From contig JARUPZ010000006.1 of assembly GCA_031213475.1 (NCBI GenBank), positions 1,579,501-1,643,500 on the forward strand: a stretch of DNA of 64,000 nt, given 5' to 3'. Under the pieces are notes generated by a model. That model did no database searches. It was not told where the DNA came from and saw nothing but the letters and a program-made list of their open reading frames with translations. The position numbers and the translations under genes are program-made. Positions 25,101 through 33,560 of this stretch are shown one piece after another (the first letter of the stretch is position 1; each line of letters begins with the position of its first letter). Origin of the DNA: Nereocystis luetkeana (taxonomy: Eukaryota > Sar > Phaeophyceae > Laminariales > Laminariaceae).

Positions 25101-27928
25101 CTTCCAATCCACGCTACGAAGGCACTTCCGGAGACCCCCGCGAACCTTGGCGACGCTGACAACCCGGGGATTATAGCCGCCCCTTTCGATATGAATCGAT
25201 GGGCTGGCCCCTCGACACAGTTCGAGACACCATTCCTCGCTTTTCTTAATCGCCTCCTCGGCGACGCCAACCATTTGGAAATAGCAGCCACCCACCTCGA
25301 CACCGCTCGAGACAGCATTTCCCCCTTGTTTTCGCAGCCTTCTCGGCAACGCCGGCTGTTTACGAATAGCAACCGCTTGGAATATTTTGGTGAAGTCGGC
25401 TCTCGACAAACCCTCCGGACACTACCGCCCTCCCCACGACTACCTGGGCGCAATCGGCTCGCCTATACAAGACCACCACCACCACCCTTCCTCAGTCCAG
25501 CTGTTGAGCCCACCTTCCCGGACCCAAGTCGCCGATGACCACTCAACATCCCCTCGACAACGACCAAACCCACGGATGACACCCTCCAGCCCTGACTTAC
25601 TGGCGCCCAAGCAACCCCACTTCCACCTCCACCGCCTTTGCCTTGTCCACCTTGGTGCTCCACCCGGCGCTTCATCTATCACCCCTCAGTGGGCTTTTTC
25701 CCTGCGACACGATTCATTCTCCGACGTGGAATGTTGTGTCGTCGGTGAACACCAAACAGGTGCCTGTGCCAGTCCACCTTTCCGTAGTCCCCTTCCCGTC
25801 CTTGAGGACCCATTGATGGAGTTGCTTCCGCCACTCCCCTGCCCGAAACCTTCCGGTTGGCTTACACCATCTGATCCTGTGGCTTGTATTTTCCGTTCAT
25901 CAGCCTAATGAGCTGTGTACCGGCTTGGGCGGGCTCGTTGCCTCCCCTTGCCGGTCCACCACGCTTGCCGTTTCTGAGGCTGGAAAAACAATTCCCTAAT
26001 GAGCCTTCCGAGCCGGGTATCTGTTCGGGTGGGCTTAACGCCTTCCCTTCCGCCCCACTACGACCTTTCCACCGCTCACCTTCATCTATGAAGCGCATAC
26101 CGCGACCCTTCTACACCGGGCATCGACTTGGGTGTGCTTACTTGGAGTAATAAACAAACAAATCCATAAATAAAGGAATACGTAAGTCCTCGTTTTATGT
26201 TTCTTGGATAGAGATGCCTTTTAGAACTGCAGTCTCATTTTGGGGGCAATCCGCTCAATTTTTAAGAAGTTTGTCCCCAAACCAGGACTGCGGTTCTGAA
26301 AGGGTTAAGGTGATGATAGAAGGGTTCCTTACTCCGGAAAAGTTACTGAGGAATCGAGGATGTCGTCAAATTTCACATTTCCAAGCTGTGTGGGATCAAA
26401 CCTATCGTACGTATCGCAGATTTTACATGCATATTCTATATATATGTGAAATGCGGCGTGCGAGGACAAAAATTCACCCACGAAGCAGGCGGTATATGCG
26501 TATGTGCGTAGCCAACTGGGCGAAAAAATCGCCAAAGGAAGTAAAACAAAGAAGCTATACGAGCGTATTTACGTTTACTTGCCTTACACGACTTACAAAT
26601 AACTTTTACCTACTGTTGATATTATGATATTGCCCTGAAATACCTTGAAATACCGGCAATTAATTACCTGACTGAGTGTAAGTAACGGGAACGTATTTTT
26701 ATTGCTGAGAAGGCGCATCTTGATGAGAAAGCAGAGGCTACGGGCGAGGATCATCCGCACCCCTTTGATTCAGTCACCGTCATGACCGGATTGTGGAGTA
26801 AACTGCTACCAGACATTTTCTACGTACCTGGTATATTTTCAGGGCTGTTCACGGGACAAGAGGTCTTCAAAACGTCACGGGTCGGATCGGGTCGGATAAA
26901 AAAGAAAAATCTGACGGGTCGGGTTGGATCGGGTCGAGTCGGATCGAGTCGGGTCAGGTCAGGTGGTTTTCAAATATCGTGGGTCGGATCAGATCGGGAG
27001 GCCTCTAACTCTCACGGGTCGCGTCGGGTCGGGTCAGGTCAGGTCAAGAGACCAGAATAATCTCGCGGGCCGGGTCGAGTCCAGTCAAGACAACTAAAAG
27101 AGTTCGCAGGTCGGGGCGGGTCAGCTGACCTGACCAGACCCGACCCGACCAGACCCGACCGTAAACAGGCCTGTTAATTTTCAGTCTGACTTTTTCGGTG
27201 CTCGAATTCTCGCAGTCAGGCTCCTGTACTGCTGCTGAACCCGTGTCTATTTCAGAAAAACCTGTACACAGTGTCAGCCCTCGCTTATGAAATAAGAAAC
27301 TGGGACACCGGTCCAGGTTAGATAGATCATCTTCGAGAAAGGGCGTGTTCCACTCGGTATGATAACTGCTTCCGAATTTCTTAGTTCCCAGCAAACCTAA
27401 GGCTGAGTGTGTTGCGGGGGTTGTAACCCTTCCTGACGAGAGACAGTAGCGTGCTCTCAACTTGACGGTATTCGTGGAGGGAAGAACTAAGCTCTCCAAG
27501 AAAAAGGACAAGTGCAATACTGCTGTAGTTGTATTTTCCCGCGATTTTAGAACAGACCACCAACTATTCTTATGTTTTCGGACGAGGCGTACCTGATCGC
27601 CTTAACTGAGCGTGCACGTCTTATAAACCGGCACCTGGTGTGGACAAACAAAACACAAACTCCTTCCGGCGGGCTGTTGGTGGAGTTAGCGGTCAAATAC
27701 GTATTACTTGTAAAACGCACCCACCCACCTGCATTCCTCATTGTTGGCGAGCTCGTCGCATTCACCGTCTCCAACATAACTAGTCACAATGCTGCCGCAC
27801 GACGGGTAGCTGCTGCTGCCTCCGCTGCTGCTATATGCGGCGGTGCTTCCTAGAATGGCCAATAATGAAAGCGCGACCACCCACCACGCCCTAATCCAGC
27901 TCGAACAGCGCTGTCTCCGCGTAAACAT
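8234..27928 (-). CDS. LNR gene 1: four-LNR single-pass membrane protein, 5 exons
   Basis: Join in transcript order: 27928-27729, 15740-15525, 11916-11692, 9501-9319, 8501-8234. All introns are phase 2 with GT and AG ends, and the summed CDS is 1092 nt, a 363-residue protein with no internal stop. Order: signal peptide (hydrophobic core VVALSLLAILGSTAA), LNR1, cysteine-rich linker, LNR2, linker, LNR3, linker, LNR4, final linker, one membrane helix (around VFVGVGAGCVGLIIAACLAM) and a ~25-residue basic tail. Each LNR has the pattern C-x(~9-14)-C-D-x(3)-N-x(3)-C-x-(Y/F)-D-(G/D)-G-D-C, known to bind calcium in Notch-family proteins. The introns split every LNR just before the aromatic-DGGDC box. 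It is probably a secretory-pathway or cell-surface protein with a calcium-stabilised ectodomain. Partner and role are unknown. Additional small exons inside the 12-kb first intron cannot be excluded. Confidence 0.82.
8570..9318. repeat. GGTCGGTATC minisatellite with four relic exon ends (intron 4)
   Basis: Minisatellite text of GGTCGGTATCGGTCGGT type alternates with four degraded copies (about 8637-8700, 8797-8870, 8960-9030, 9088-9160) of the 3' end of exon 4 and its splice donor. On the minus strand they still read like DGANSNAERLCVRGV or GDESCDGANNNAAC. The real exon end (9319-9372) is the fifth, intact unit. Unit length is roughly 130-210 bp. The array therefore arose by tandem duplication that included the exon border. 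Confidence 0.8.
9319..9501 (-). CDS. LNR gene 1 exon 4
   Basis: Acceptor TCTGTCGCCAG/C and donor TT/GTGCGT, 183 nt, phase 2 at both ends. It encodes YDGGDCCVCTCVSADYDC, GFNCVDPGVDC and then VGDGSCDGTNNIAEC. An alternative donor a few bases downstream (GTCAGG) would break the phase. The nearly identical exon in LNR gene 2 (62689-62378) uses the equivalent donor GG/GTGCGT. Confidence 0.82.
9903..10006. mobile_element. Hairpin MITE, CCACTC(T/C)GG family, copy 1
   Basis: About 28-bp terminal inverted repeats (ACCACTCTGGCCGTGAATA against the complement of its other end) enclose a centre reading TCGACTCTGGCATGAAAATC. Related copies lie at 54277-54362 and, inverted, at 57655-57736. Confidence 0.65.
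10541..10637. mobile_element. piggyBac-like TTAA MITE, copy 1
   Basis: TTAA flanks both ends. The inverted termini are CCCTTTTAGAACTGCAGTC and its imperfect complement. The interior has the family text GGGACAAACxxCxxAAxTTC and GTTTGTCCCCAAAACGGGA. It is 97 bp including TTAA and hairpin-like. TTAA plus CCCTTT ends are the known piggyBac signature. Confidence 0.85.
11404..11565. repeat. 160-bp repeat shared by the two LNR loci, copy 1
   Basis: It matches 63617-63775 in the same orientation (AGGATGCA(C/G)CTCACCCTTC, CGC(T/G)(C/T)CGCGCTT(G/A)GTGCAAGC, GCATTGTA). Here it lies in intron 3 of LNR gene 1. There it lies next to the decayed exon of LNR gene 2. Confidence 0.7.
11692..11916 (-). CDS. 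LNR gene 1 exon 3
   Basis: Acceptor AATGAACAG/G, donor AG/GTGAAA, 225 nt, phase 2 at both ends. It starts YDDGDCC, where one glycine of the DGGD box is Asp in this LNR. It keeps the CxCxxxxxxCxxxGFDC linker and ends SSDGFCDSINNTDEC. It lacks the usual GDG, having SDG, so calcium binding by LNR3 may be altered. Confidence 0.85.
11917..15524. other. LNR gene 1 intron 2
   Basis: A tandem repeat sits at 12219-12325. Otherwise I see no element that recurs in the window. Plus-strand frames at 13200-13677 have no recognisable domain, and a minus-strand exon was not found. TACCTGGTA occurs at 12059 and 14235. Confidence 0.45.
12219..12325. repeat. Tandem repeat, about 50-bp unit
   Basis: Units contain CTGACTGACGGTAC(T/C)GTACC followed by a T-run and TGG(C/A)TAAxA. 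Two clear copies and one partial copy are present, each holding the palindrome GGTACNGTACC. Confidence 0.7.
15525..15740 (-). CDS. LNR gene 1 exon 2
   Basis: Acceptor TTTGTTTAG/G and donor AG/GTGGGTGCG, 216 nt, phase 2 at both ends. It starts with YDGGDCC (end of LNR1), continues with a cysteine-rich linker (SCTCIDNTYQCGTSGFDCID) and ends with the first half of LNR2 (CSGLTDYIGDGDCD through NNNEEC). Confidence 0.85.
16940..17885 (+). mobile_element. LINE fragment (C-terminal part of the ORF), older copy
   Basis: The plus strand encodes, in two frames with internal stops, the post-RT region of a LINE: VIEAAGQR, TMQFLYLDGLVVASADIM-like text, LLYGHLTWTLGQEH, LLLRIIGFQSR, TTIRKRRLLFAGVVQRTTNE, then a diverged ATEGSTESSP, LFGVQTVLWP and DRVARYRFD end. 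The last part is a divergent homologue of the ORF ends at 34738-35097, 38098-38232 and 42990-43351. At least one stop and one frameshift break it. It has no 3' UTR of that family: the TA-MITE starts 12 bp after the stop. Confidence 0.75.
17897..18007. mobile_element. TA-flanked hairpin MITE, copy 1
   Basis: Termini CTATCACGGGGGACCATAGT and its complement ending CCCCCGTAATAG. The two halves are nearly complementary over ~45 bp, with a short central TTAGTAAAAATTGGTAAAT segment. TA is duplicated at the ends and C/G flank it, so the original target reads CTAG. Confidence 0.85.
18060..18145 (+). mobile_element. Second LINE ORF end, relic
   Basis: GTTGACGAAAGTAGCAAGGA is followed by ACGGCAAAGGGTGTGGCTAG, which aligns with the ETAVDESRKEM...VAR end of the LINE family at 38170-38232. 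It lies on the far side of the TA-MITE from the LINE fragment above, so two LINE ends sit in tandem. Confidence 0.5.
18146..19592. other. AT-rich intron sequence, nothing recognised
   Basis: Part of LNR gene 1 intron 1. The plus strand is pyrimidine-rich around 18180-18550. No LNR-like exon or repeat was found. Confidence 0.45.
19593..19702. mobile_element. TA-flanked hairpin MITE, copy 2
   Basis: Same family as 17897-18007. The right end reads CGTAATA and runs directly into CCAGGTA, so a TACCAGGTA motif begins exactly at the terminal TA. Confidence 0.85.
20590..20621. repeat. (TGTC)n microsatellite
   Basis: Eight uninterrupted 4-bp units. Confidence 0.95.
21076..21120. repeat. (CAA)n microsatellite
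   Basis: About 12 CAA units followed by three CAG-like units. Confidence 0.95.
21395..22640. repeat. Degenerate tandem array, ~220-bp unit
   Basis: Four units start near 21395, 21616, 22313 and 22545. Each contains GCAGGTGCC or ACAGGTGCC, CTACTGCTGTACGACAT, TTCTCCGTCCCC-like text, AGGTGGGCCTGACAA, CATGTCTTAGGGACACGG, GACAGGCAC and CGAGTACTCGTAGA. Units 2 and 3 are separated by unrelated DNA with (CAG)n (21840-22310). Copies are diverged, so the array is not recent. Confidence 0.75.
22095..22145. repeat. (CAG)n microsatellite
   Basis: About 17 CAG units with two AGT interruptions, inside the spacer of the 220-bp array. Confidence 0.95.
22593..22934. repeat. Recent 171-bp tandem duplication
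   Basis: 22593-22763 and 22764-22934 differ at only a few positions (for example TTTTGTATA against TTTTATATA). The unit begins with the 3' part of the 220-bp array unit, so the duplication captured the array edge. Confidence 0.9.
22935..23380. other. No gene seen (intron 1)
   Basis: Unique-looking. No LNR-like exon was found on the minus strand. Confidence 0.45.
23381..23491. mobile_element. TA-flanked hairpin MITE, copy 3
   Basis: Best-preserved copy: CTATTACGGGGGACCATAGT at the left and its exact complement at the right, about 111 bp. C and G lie outside the duplicated TA, consistent with a CTAG target. Confidence 0.9.
23561..24194. mobile_element. PIF/Harbinger-like MITE, copy 2, uninterrupted
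   Basis: 634 bp, ends GGGTCGTTATT and AATA(A)CGACCC, exact TAA duplications at 23558-23560 and 24195-24197. The subterminal arms are rich in CGCGAAA and TTTCGCG. The interior shows no transposase, and reading frames inside it are incidental. It aligns over its length with the split copy at 1679-3724. Confidence 0.85.
24198..26165. other. GC-rich block of unknown nature, AATAAA-rich right end
   Basis: Composition and codon-like periodicity differ from the flanks. Degenerate direct repeats of about 85-110 bp are visible (CTCGGCGACGCCAACC, TCTCGGCAACGCCGGC near 25146-25350; GAGCxxxxTACCGGCTTGGGC-like text near 25908-26140). It ends in a TAATAAACAAACAAATCC and ATAAATAAAGG stretch, as retroposon 3' ends do. 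No family domain is recognised in any frame. It could be a decayed retroposon inside LNR gene 1 intron 1. Confidence 0.35.
26217..26308. mobile_element. piggyBac-like TTAA MITE, copy 2 (left TTAA lost)
   Basis: CCTTTTAGAACTGCAGTCTC at the left, GACTGCGGTTCTGAAAGGG then TTAA at the right. The interior matches the family. Confidence 0.8.
26309..26839. other. No gene seen (intron 1)
   Basis: AT-rich, with one TACCTGGTA at 26825 just before the hAT MITE. Confidence 0.45.
26840..27173. mobile_element. hAT-type foldback MITE with GGGTCGGGTC core, copy 1
   Basis: It starts CAGGGCTGTTCACGGG and ends with the near-complement GTAAACAGGCCTG. Flanks TATATTTT and TTAATTTT agree at 6 of 8 positions, as an aged 8-bp duplication would. 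The interior is a variant GGGTCGG array on one arm and GACCCGACC on the other, so the element can fold back. CAGGG ends and 8-bp duplications are the known hAT signature. Confidence 0.7.
27174..27728. other. No gene seen (intron 1, donor-proximal)
   Basis: No further exon or element was recognised between the hAT MITE and the donor of exon 1. Confidence 0.45.
27729..27928 (-). CDS. LNR gene 1 exon 1 (signal peptide, first half of LNR1)
   Basis: I chose the ATG at 27928 because it places a basic N-region (MFTRRQRCSSWIRAWW) before a hydrophobic core, a classic signal peptide. The frame stays open upstream to about 28315, but that part is threonine/proline-rich microsatellite translation. LNR1 begins at CGSIVTSYVGDGECD and the exon ends after NNEEC at donor AG/GTGGGTGGGT. 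Confidence 0.8.
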
Positions 27929-27978
27929 GCGCCTGTATACAGCATGGGAAGGAATGTGTGCACGTATATGCCGGAATG

Positions 27979-28070
27979 TGATTGGTGTTGGTGTTGGTGT
28001 TGGTGTTGCGGTTGTGACCGGTACTGGTTTTATTGCTGCCGGTGTTGTTGTTGGTGGTGGTGGCACAGAG
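27979..28070. repeat. (GTTGGT)n-type microsatellite upstream of LNR gene 1
   Basis: GTTGGT repeats occur first, then GTTGTTGTTGGTGGTGG. It sits about 50-140 bp upstream of the chosen start codon and produces the Thr/Pro run in the upstream frame. Confidence 0.8.
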
Positions 28071-29636
28071 GTAGAATCGTTGCTGAACGTTGTCGGTTCC
28101 GTTACTTTCGGATTACTACACGTGGTGTGGTCTCGGCAGATGCGCCTTCCTGGGACGTTTAGCCCCCTGCTTTCGCCGTGGGTCGGAGAGGGGGGGGAGG
28201 GGACGTACTCGTTGGTTTCTTCCCTCAGTCGTTTGACCATTGACCACGCATCCCTTTCGAGACAAAGCACCGTTCCTACTCCTAATAGAGATACCTCAAA
28301 CATTTGAGCGCGCACTACGTTGTTTCCATATTGGACATAGATTTACTTTGCTAATATTATCTCCTTCCTGTTTCACGGCCTGTGGCCACCATTTATCCCC
28401 TAGGACAGCGATCGTTTCCTCGCTGCCATCTAGTGTACCAAACGCCTCCATGTCACATTCGTCTATTTCACTCGTCTCTTCCCACACATCCCGTTCCTTC
28501 TGCGTTTCACGTTCTCCTACTATGTGAGTTCTACTATTTATTGCTTTGCCACACGGGCACATCTGTGCATCTACTTCCTCCTCCTCCCGGCTACTGATAC
28601 GCCTCTTTCTTCTTTCTGGCAGGTCCAGGTCACCTACACGAAATCGCAGTTTCAGTGTTTTCGCGAAGTCCACTGGGCTGTGCAGATACGTTTTCATTCC
28701 TATTCCTTCCCTCAATCCCGCGTATACCTCCAAGTGTTTCCCCGATTTCACCTTGCTTCCTGGCGCTAGCCTTCCTCTTACTTCTATACTCTCTTCTACT
28801 TATGCCTTATATTTACCTCTCAAATTTCTCTGCGGACATAAACTCTCCTTGGTTTACCCTTTTATCCTTCCATACTTTCTCAACTACGGTATCCCACCTT
28901 ATTCTAGATTCGCCCTTTTGTTACTTTCTCCCATACAGCTCTATAAAATATGGCTGGCAACCTCTTTTTTGGGATGTCCCTTATTTATATTGCCATTCCA
29001 ACTTCATCATGTCTCTGGTTGTCGTGAGTGGGTGCATTCCCAGTTCTGCTCCTACTACTGTACTACTAGTCGTACTTGAGAATCTGAGTGTTTTTTTCAG
29101 CTACTGTCATCTGTACTGTTCCCAACTGTTTCACGAGCTTCGCGTTCCCTCCCCAAAAAATCTCCGGCATATTCTAGCTATGGTACTATCTCACATTTAT
29201 CAGGATACATTTATTTCTTGATCCCAGTGTCAAGGTGGGAGCCTATTAGGATCGCATTAATCTTGCCTACGCGTTTCCTACTACTTTTGCTGTATGTGTA
29301 TCCCAAGATCAGTCTTTTGAAACGTCTACGCCAAAGTACGTATACTGGTCTGCGGTCGGCAATTCATCTTCTCCACACTTCCAACTGAAATTTACCGGGT
29401 TCAAGTTATCTTCGTTACATACAAGTACTGCGCATTTCTTGACGTTCGCCGTCACCCTCCATTTTCTGGTGTATTCTAGCGCCTTCTCTATTTGTTTCTG
29501 CAATCCTTCGGGTGTTTCTGATGTCCCAGCATACGAAGCCATCCGCAAATGTCGACCCCGACACCGTATCTTCTCTCACAGTGACTCCCTGCCTTGCTGC
29601 TTCGACTGCTACTATCAGGTCGTTAATATAATATAT

Positions 29637-30385
29637 ATTATATATTATTATCCTATAATATACATATATGTATTATATATTTATATATATATATATATTA
29701 CACCCGGTCGAAAAGAAGAAAATAAAAAATCGCACAGAAGAGCTTCTCTCTCAGCCTCGTACGCCGCCCGCCCCTCTCGCGACCACCTCGCCACCGATTC
29801 GGTCCGGGTAAAGCTTTTATCACTCTCTGCCACAATCAGCACCGTCACCCGCCCCGCGTGAAGCCCGGTGCTCACCGTGGCCGTCGTTCGCCAGCTCGAT
29901 AACGTTGGTGTTCAAACTGCACACCTCCCTCTTTCAACTTCAGCGTGGTCGCAAAAATAAGCACCGCTTGAATATTATCTTGCCCTCCCGAACGGCCTTT
30001 ATAAACTCGTACATACTCTATCAACAATCATAAATCGAAGCCAGATAGAGCCCGTTCATGCATCCCTCGTGTATCGAGGCACACGCGACGCCTAGGCACG
30101 AAAGCGGCAACCGCGCTCCTCGCAACCCTCCCTCTACCCGCCAGCACCCGCTGGCACCCGCGACGGTGCCGGGTCCTCCCGCGATGCCGTGCTCGGAGAA
30201 CACGCACGCACACGAAACGGAAGAAGAAAAAAGGAAGAAATGACCGAGAAAACAAAGAACTGCTGGAAAGGTCCGGCAAGTAATGAAAGGAGGCGGTTTG
30301 GAAGTGGGAGCTCTGAGAACCCCGGGATGCACCAACCGAGCACGCTCAGGGGTTGTGATCTAAGTATGTTGTTCTATATATTGAA
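29637..30385. mobile_element. Unclassified ~750-bp insertion inside the LINE
   Basis: It separates GCTLSPNLFN from DLIVAVEAA of the LINE reverse transcriptase, which are adjacent in the family. Its left end is a (AT)n tract (29637-29700), like a retroposon tail on the minus strand. The interior is GC-rich with no domain recognised. No second copy lies in the window. Confidence 0.55.
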
Positions 30386-31151
30386 TAGGTTAGGTGACAA
30401 CGTACATCCCCGTGCAACTCCTACCAAAATATGAACGTGCTTCGATATTTCCCCGTCCAGCTACACAGCACTTCTCGCACATTCCGTCATACGTTTCATC
30501 ATTCTGTACACGTTTTCTCTGATTTCTATTCCCCACTGTTTTTCCCACAATACATTTCTCCACGCTGCTGTGTCGTACGAGTATAGGTCTCTTCTTTAAG
30601 TCTAGGTAAGAAACACTTTGTTGTTGCCGTAGTCTCGCGGCTTTCCTACCTTGGGCTATCTTGCACCATGTGTACACATGGTCTACGCAGCTACGGTAAT
30701 CCTTGCTTGTCTTCCTTCTCCATCATTATTCAATCAAAATCCTACAAAACTTTTTTGGCTGCTGTGCTTTAGTAGCGTCATCCCTCTAGAGTTCTCCGGT
30801 CAGCCTCATCTCCTTCCTTGCATAAGTTTACTATTAACGCTACGCCTTCTCTCCACCTCCTAGGTGCGTGCTCGTTTTTCCATACGCAGCTTTACAACAT
30901 AACCATCATGGTAAGCATTCCTTCTCCCCCGCATTTAATCAATTGATTCACTGTTTGGTCTGCCCCTGCTACCTTTCTATCTATGCTCTTGAAATTAGCT
31001 ACACACTTCTTTACTTCTTCCCTAGTGAACTCCCTTTGTAACCCTCCTGAATCTTTGTCTTCCCTTTCTGATGCATCTACGTTCACCTCTGCCCACGCGG
31101 TGGTTTCCCTCTCGAATTCTGCTTCCAACGTTTCGTTGGCTGTGGGTGTTC

Positions 31152-31261
31152 CTATCACGGAGGACCATAGTATATAGGGCCGAATATTGTTCGTAAAAAT
31201 TGGGAAATACATTGCTTTTGTGAGCACCGTAGGTCCTATTTAATAGGACTCCCCGTCATAG
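31152..31261. mobile_element. TA-flanked hairpin MITE, copy 4, inside the LINE
   Basis: CTATCACGGAGGACCATAGT at the left, ACTCCCCGTCATAG at the right. It is more diverged than copies 1-3. It interrupts the N-terminal part of the decayed LINE ORF, so it is younger than that LINE. Confidence 0.8.
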
Positions 31262-31397
31262 TACTTCCCTTTTCCCCTCCGAACTACCAACCATTTACCG
31301 TTCTGTGCTCTCAAGGTAGCTATTCCCGTGTCTGCCTCCCCTGCTCGTTTGCCCAGTATCCCTTTTTTCCCTACCCGCATCTACTTCATTCCACCCT

Positions 31398-31491
31398 CTT
31401 CTAGGATGGAAGAATCGGCACGGACACTGGTTGTGCTGGATGTCGACGGGTAGAAAGAACGGTTTAATGTGAAGAACACACACACACACAC
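31398..31491 (+). mobile_element. 3' tip of the CA-tailed LINE inserted in the older LINE
   Basis: CTTCTAGGATGGAAGAATCG through GAAGAACACACACACACACA equals the last ~95 bp of the 3' UTR at 39456-39548. It is a severely 5'-truncated insertion, opposite in orientation to its host LINE. Confidence 0.85.
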
Positions 31492-31665
31492 CCTCAAAGT
31501 CTGCATTCGTTTTATTACTACAGCTACGTTTTTCCATACGTACCCCTTTCTTCTTATTCTAGCTCGTATAGCATAGTCCTCACATCCTGTCGTAGTTTTA
31601 CTCGGTGTACATCTTTCGCGTGACTTTCTCCTTACTCTCATAGCCTATTTTACTTCCTCATCCCA

Positions 31666-32049
31666 CCCCTTTTACTGCTCTATTTGCATACTGGTAATAA
31701 CAACTCCTTCCCTATTACTTTACTGCACACGAAAGGGGAAACCGCCGCGAGCAAGCAAAACACTAAAGGTAGAAGCTTGAATGAAACCTTACTACTACTG
31801 TAACACCATCTTGAGCAACCTCGAGCACGGTGTATAGCGCATAGAGCTTTGCCGCTGAGCACAATTAATTTCTAAAAAAAAATAGATTGGCGTAATAACC
31901 GAAAAAGTGAACCGGGTGCTCTTATTATTGCCGTACGCTTCATGTTTTTTTTTCTCACTTTTTTGTTTGCTTGCCATCCGACACAATGTGTTGCAGCATG
32001 GCAAGCTTCAAAGTCGATCACTTCTAATAACTGGTGGGAGTAATGTTTC
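31666..32049. other. No gene seen
   Basis: No domain or recurrent element was recognised. Confidence 0.4.
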
Positions 32050-32793
32050 ACACCTCGGATAACGTAACACTCGGATAGCACTTACTACCTGGTTTCTACG
32101 TTGCGGGGCTCAACACCGGAAGGTGGTAACGTACTATTAATAACATGGTGTCAGCACTGACTGGAGGAACGATCACGGTAACACGGTAACACAGTGTTGA
32201 CTGGAAATCCACGAACGCTCGATTTCGTCCAGCTCTGGTATAGTAACATTATGTTGTGCCGTGATCAGTCCTTGAAATAACACAGTAACACGGTGTTAGG
32301 CTTTGACCAAACAAGTACGTTATTACTCTAACATGCCCAGATCGATATCCGCATACCAGGTATTTACTAACACGATAACATAATGTTACTGTCGACGCAG
32401 CGTTAGACATAGCACACTAACATATATATAGTGTTGGAGTGATATACGTAACACCCTAACATATAAAGCCGGTCGCCCCGGTGGTTCAAGTGGTTAACCT
32501 CGAATTCTACTTGTTTGAGTCCTGGGTTCGAGCCCTAGGAGGGTCGGACTTTGACTTTATTTGCAAAAATAAAAAAAGGGATTCAATTGTTGAGAACGCC
32601 TTGCAGCGTGGGTAGGCACAATTCGATGCGAGTCGACGAGGGAAGAAAAGGCTGAAATCTTCTCGCGATAAAAAAATGAAGGCACGTACCGTAGCGGGAA
32701 GGGGGGAGAAGAGCCTGCTATGTGACCCCGGATCTGAGTTACGAGTTGGAAGGAGAGAAAGAAGAAGATGTGCGAAGATAATGAATGGGATGG

Positions 32794-32830
<37 letters not shown>

Positions 32831-33560
32831 ATAACGTTACCATACTCGCCAGCACCTCTAACACCACCTCATTTGAACCCCCCATCTGGTTGCCTTAGGC
32901 TCGGATAACGTAACACTTAACGTACGCTGGATACGTTACAGTCTTAGCTGGCCCGTACGTAACATTCGGTTAGGATGTTATTAATAGCCTAAATGCGCAG
33001 GTCTCTCTAACATTATGTTACCGTGTTAGCGTCCGTAAAGATCTGATGGTAACATTCCGTTACCGTGTTACCATAAAAAATAATCCGGGTCTTACATTAT
33101 GTTACTGAGTTGCCGTTGGGGCCGAAGTCGTTCTAACGTAACGTTACTACGTCACCCTTTGGATCTTCCCAATATCTAACATGTGTTGCCTGTGTTATTC
33201 AGTGGTAAAGCGGCGTGTGGCAGTAACATAACGTAACCGTGTTATCCAATTTCGTCAACAACCCACAGTAGGGGATTACCTACAAAAATATCCCCGGGGG
33301 GGAGGATAGCATGGCATCCCCGGTACGCCTCCATATTTTAAGGCCCCTAAACAGGGGATAGTTAGGAGAGATCCCCGCAAAAAGACGCCTCATTGTTTTC
33401 AGGAAACTCCGCCGGTACGGTATTCATATTTAACGTAATCTCCGTCATCCATCTCTAACGTAATCTTCGTTATCCATCTAAAACGAAATCTGTACACTCG
33501 CACGTACGAGCTAACACGGCAGTAACATCGTGCTGATTGATGCTAGATTAGGGGTGTATG
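32050..33560. repeat. GTAAC/GTTAC-rich block (minus the SINE inside it)
   Basis: Outside the SINE at 32468-32829, the ~1.15 kb hold at least 25 GTAAC or GTTAC pentamers, about ten times the chance number. They are often paired as inverted repeats (TAACATTATGTTA, GTAACATTCCGTTAC, AACGTAACGTTA). Spacing is irregular, so this is not a simple tandem satellite. No coding potential is recognised. Confidence 0.7.
32468..32829 (+). mobile_element. tRNA-derived SINE, copy 1
   Basis: The head GCCGGTCGCCCCGGTGG carries an A box (TGGTTCAAGTGG) and a B box (GGTTCGAGCCC). A ~250-bp body contains CAACAATTGAATCC complement text, GCAGCGTGGGTAGGCAC and GTACCGTAGCGGGAAGG, the 3' end is GATAATGAATGGGATG and a poly(A) tail of about 33 nt follows. 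The long intact tail suggests a young insertion. It lies within the GTAAC-rich block. Confidence 0.92.

Larger units (their letters stand above)
28296..31665 (-). mobile_element. Decayed LINE (reverse transcriptase ORF), three insertions
   Basis: Read on the minus strand from high to low coordinates, the family blocks appear in order: an N-terminal RT part (FTREEVKKCVANFKS and GADQTVNQLIKCGGEGM, 30900-31030), RRWREGV near 30850, RT motif GCTLSPNLF near 30400, the catalytic box changed from FADD to FADG near 29555, then SETPEGLQKQIEKALEYTRK (29440-29520), YTYFGVDVSKD, ILINV, WQYK, RIRWDTVVEKVWKD, and a C-terminal end with LRFRVGDLDLPERRKR and CPCGKAINSRTHIVGE (28400-28660). Many in-frame stops and several frameshifts make it long dead. 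No endonuclease domain is visible. It lies just upstream of LNR gene 1. Confidence 0.85.

Noticed and set aside
28546-29221. Long plus-strand frames
   Set aside because: They are the antisense of the decayed minus-strand LINE ORF.
32468-32550. Possible tRNA gene at SINE heads
   Set aside because: A and B boxes are good but the acceptor stem does not pair, and the same head recurs with a SINE body and A-tail.
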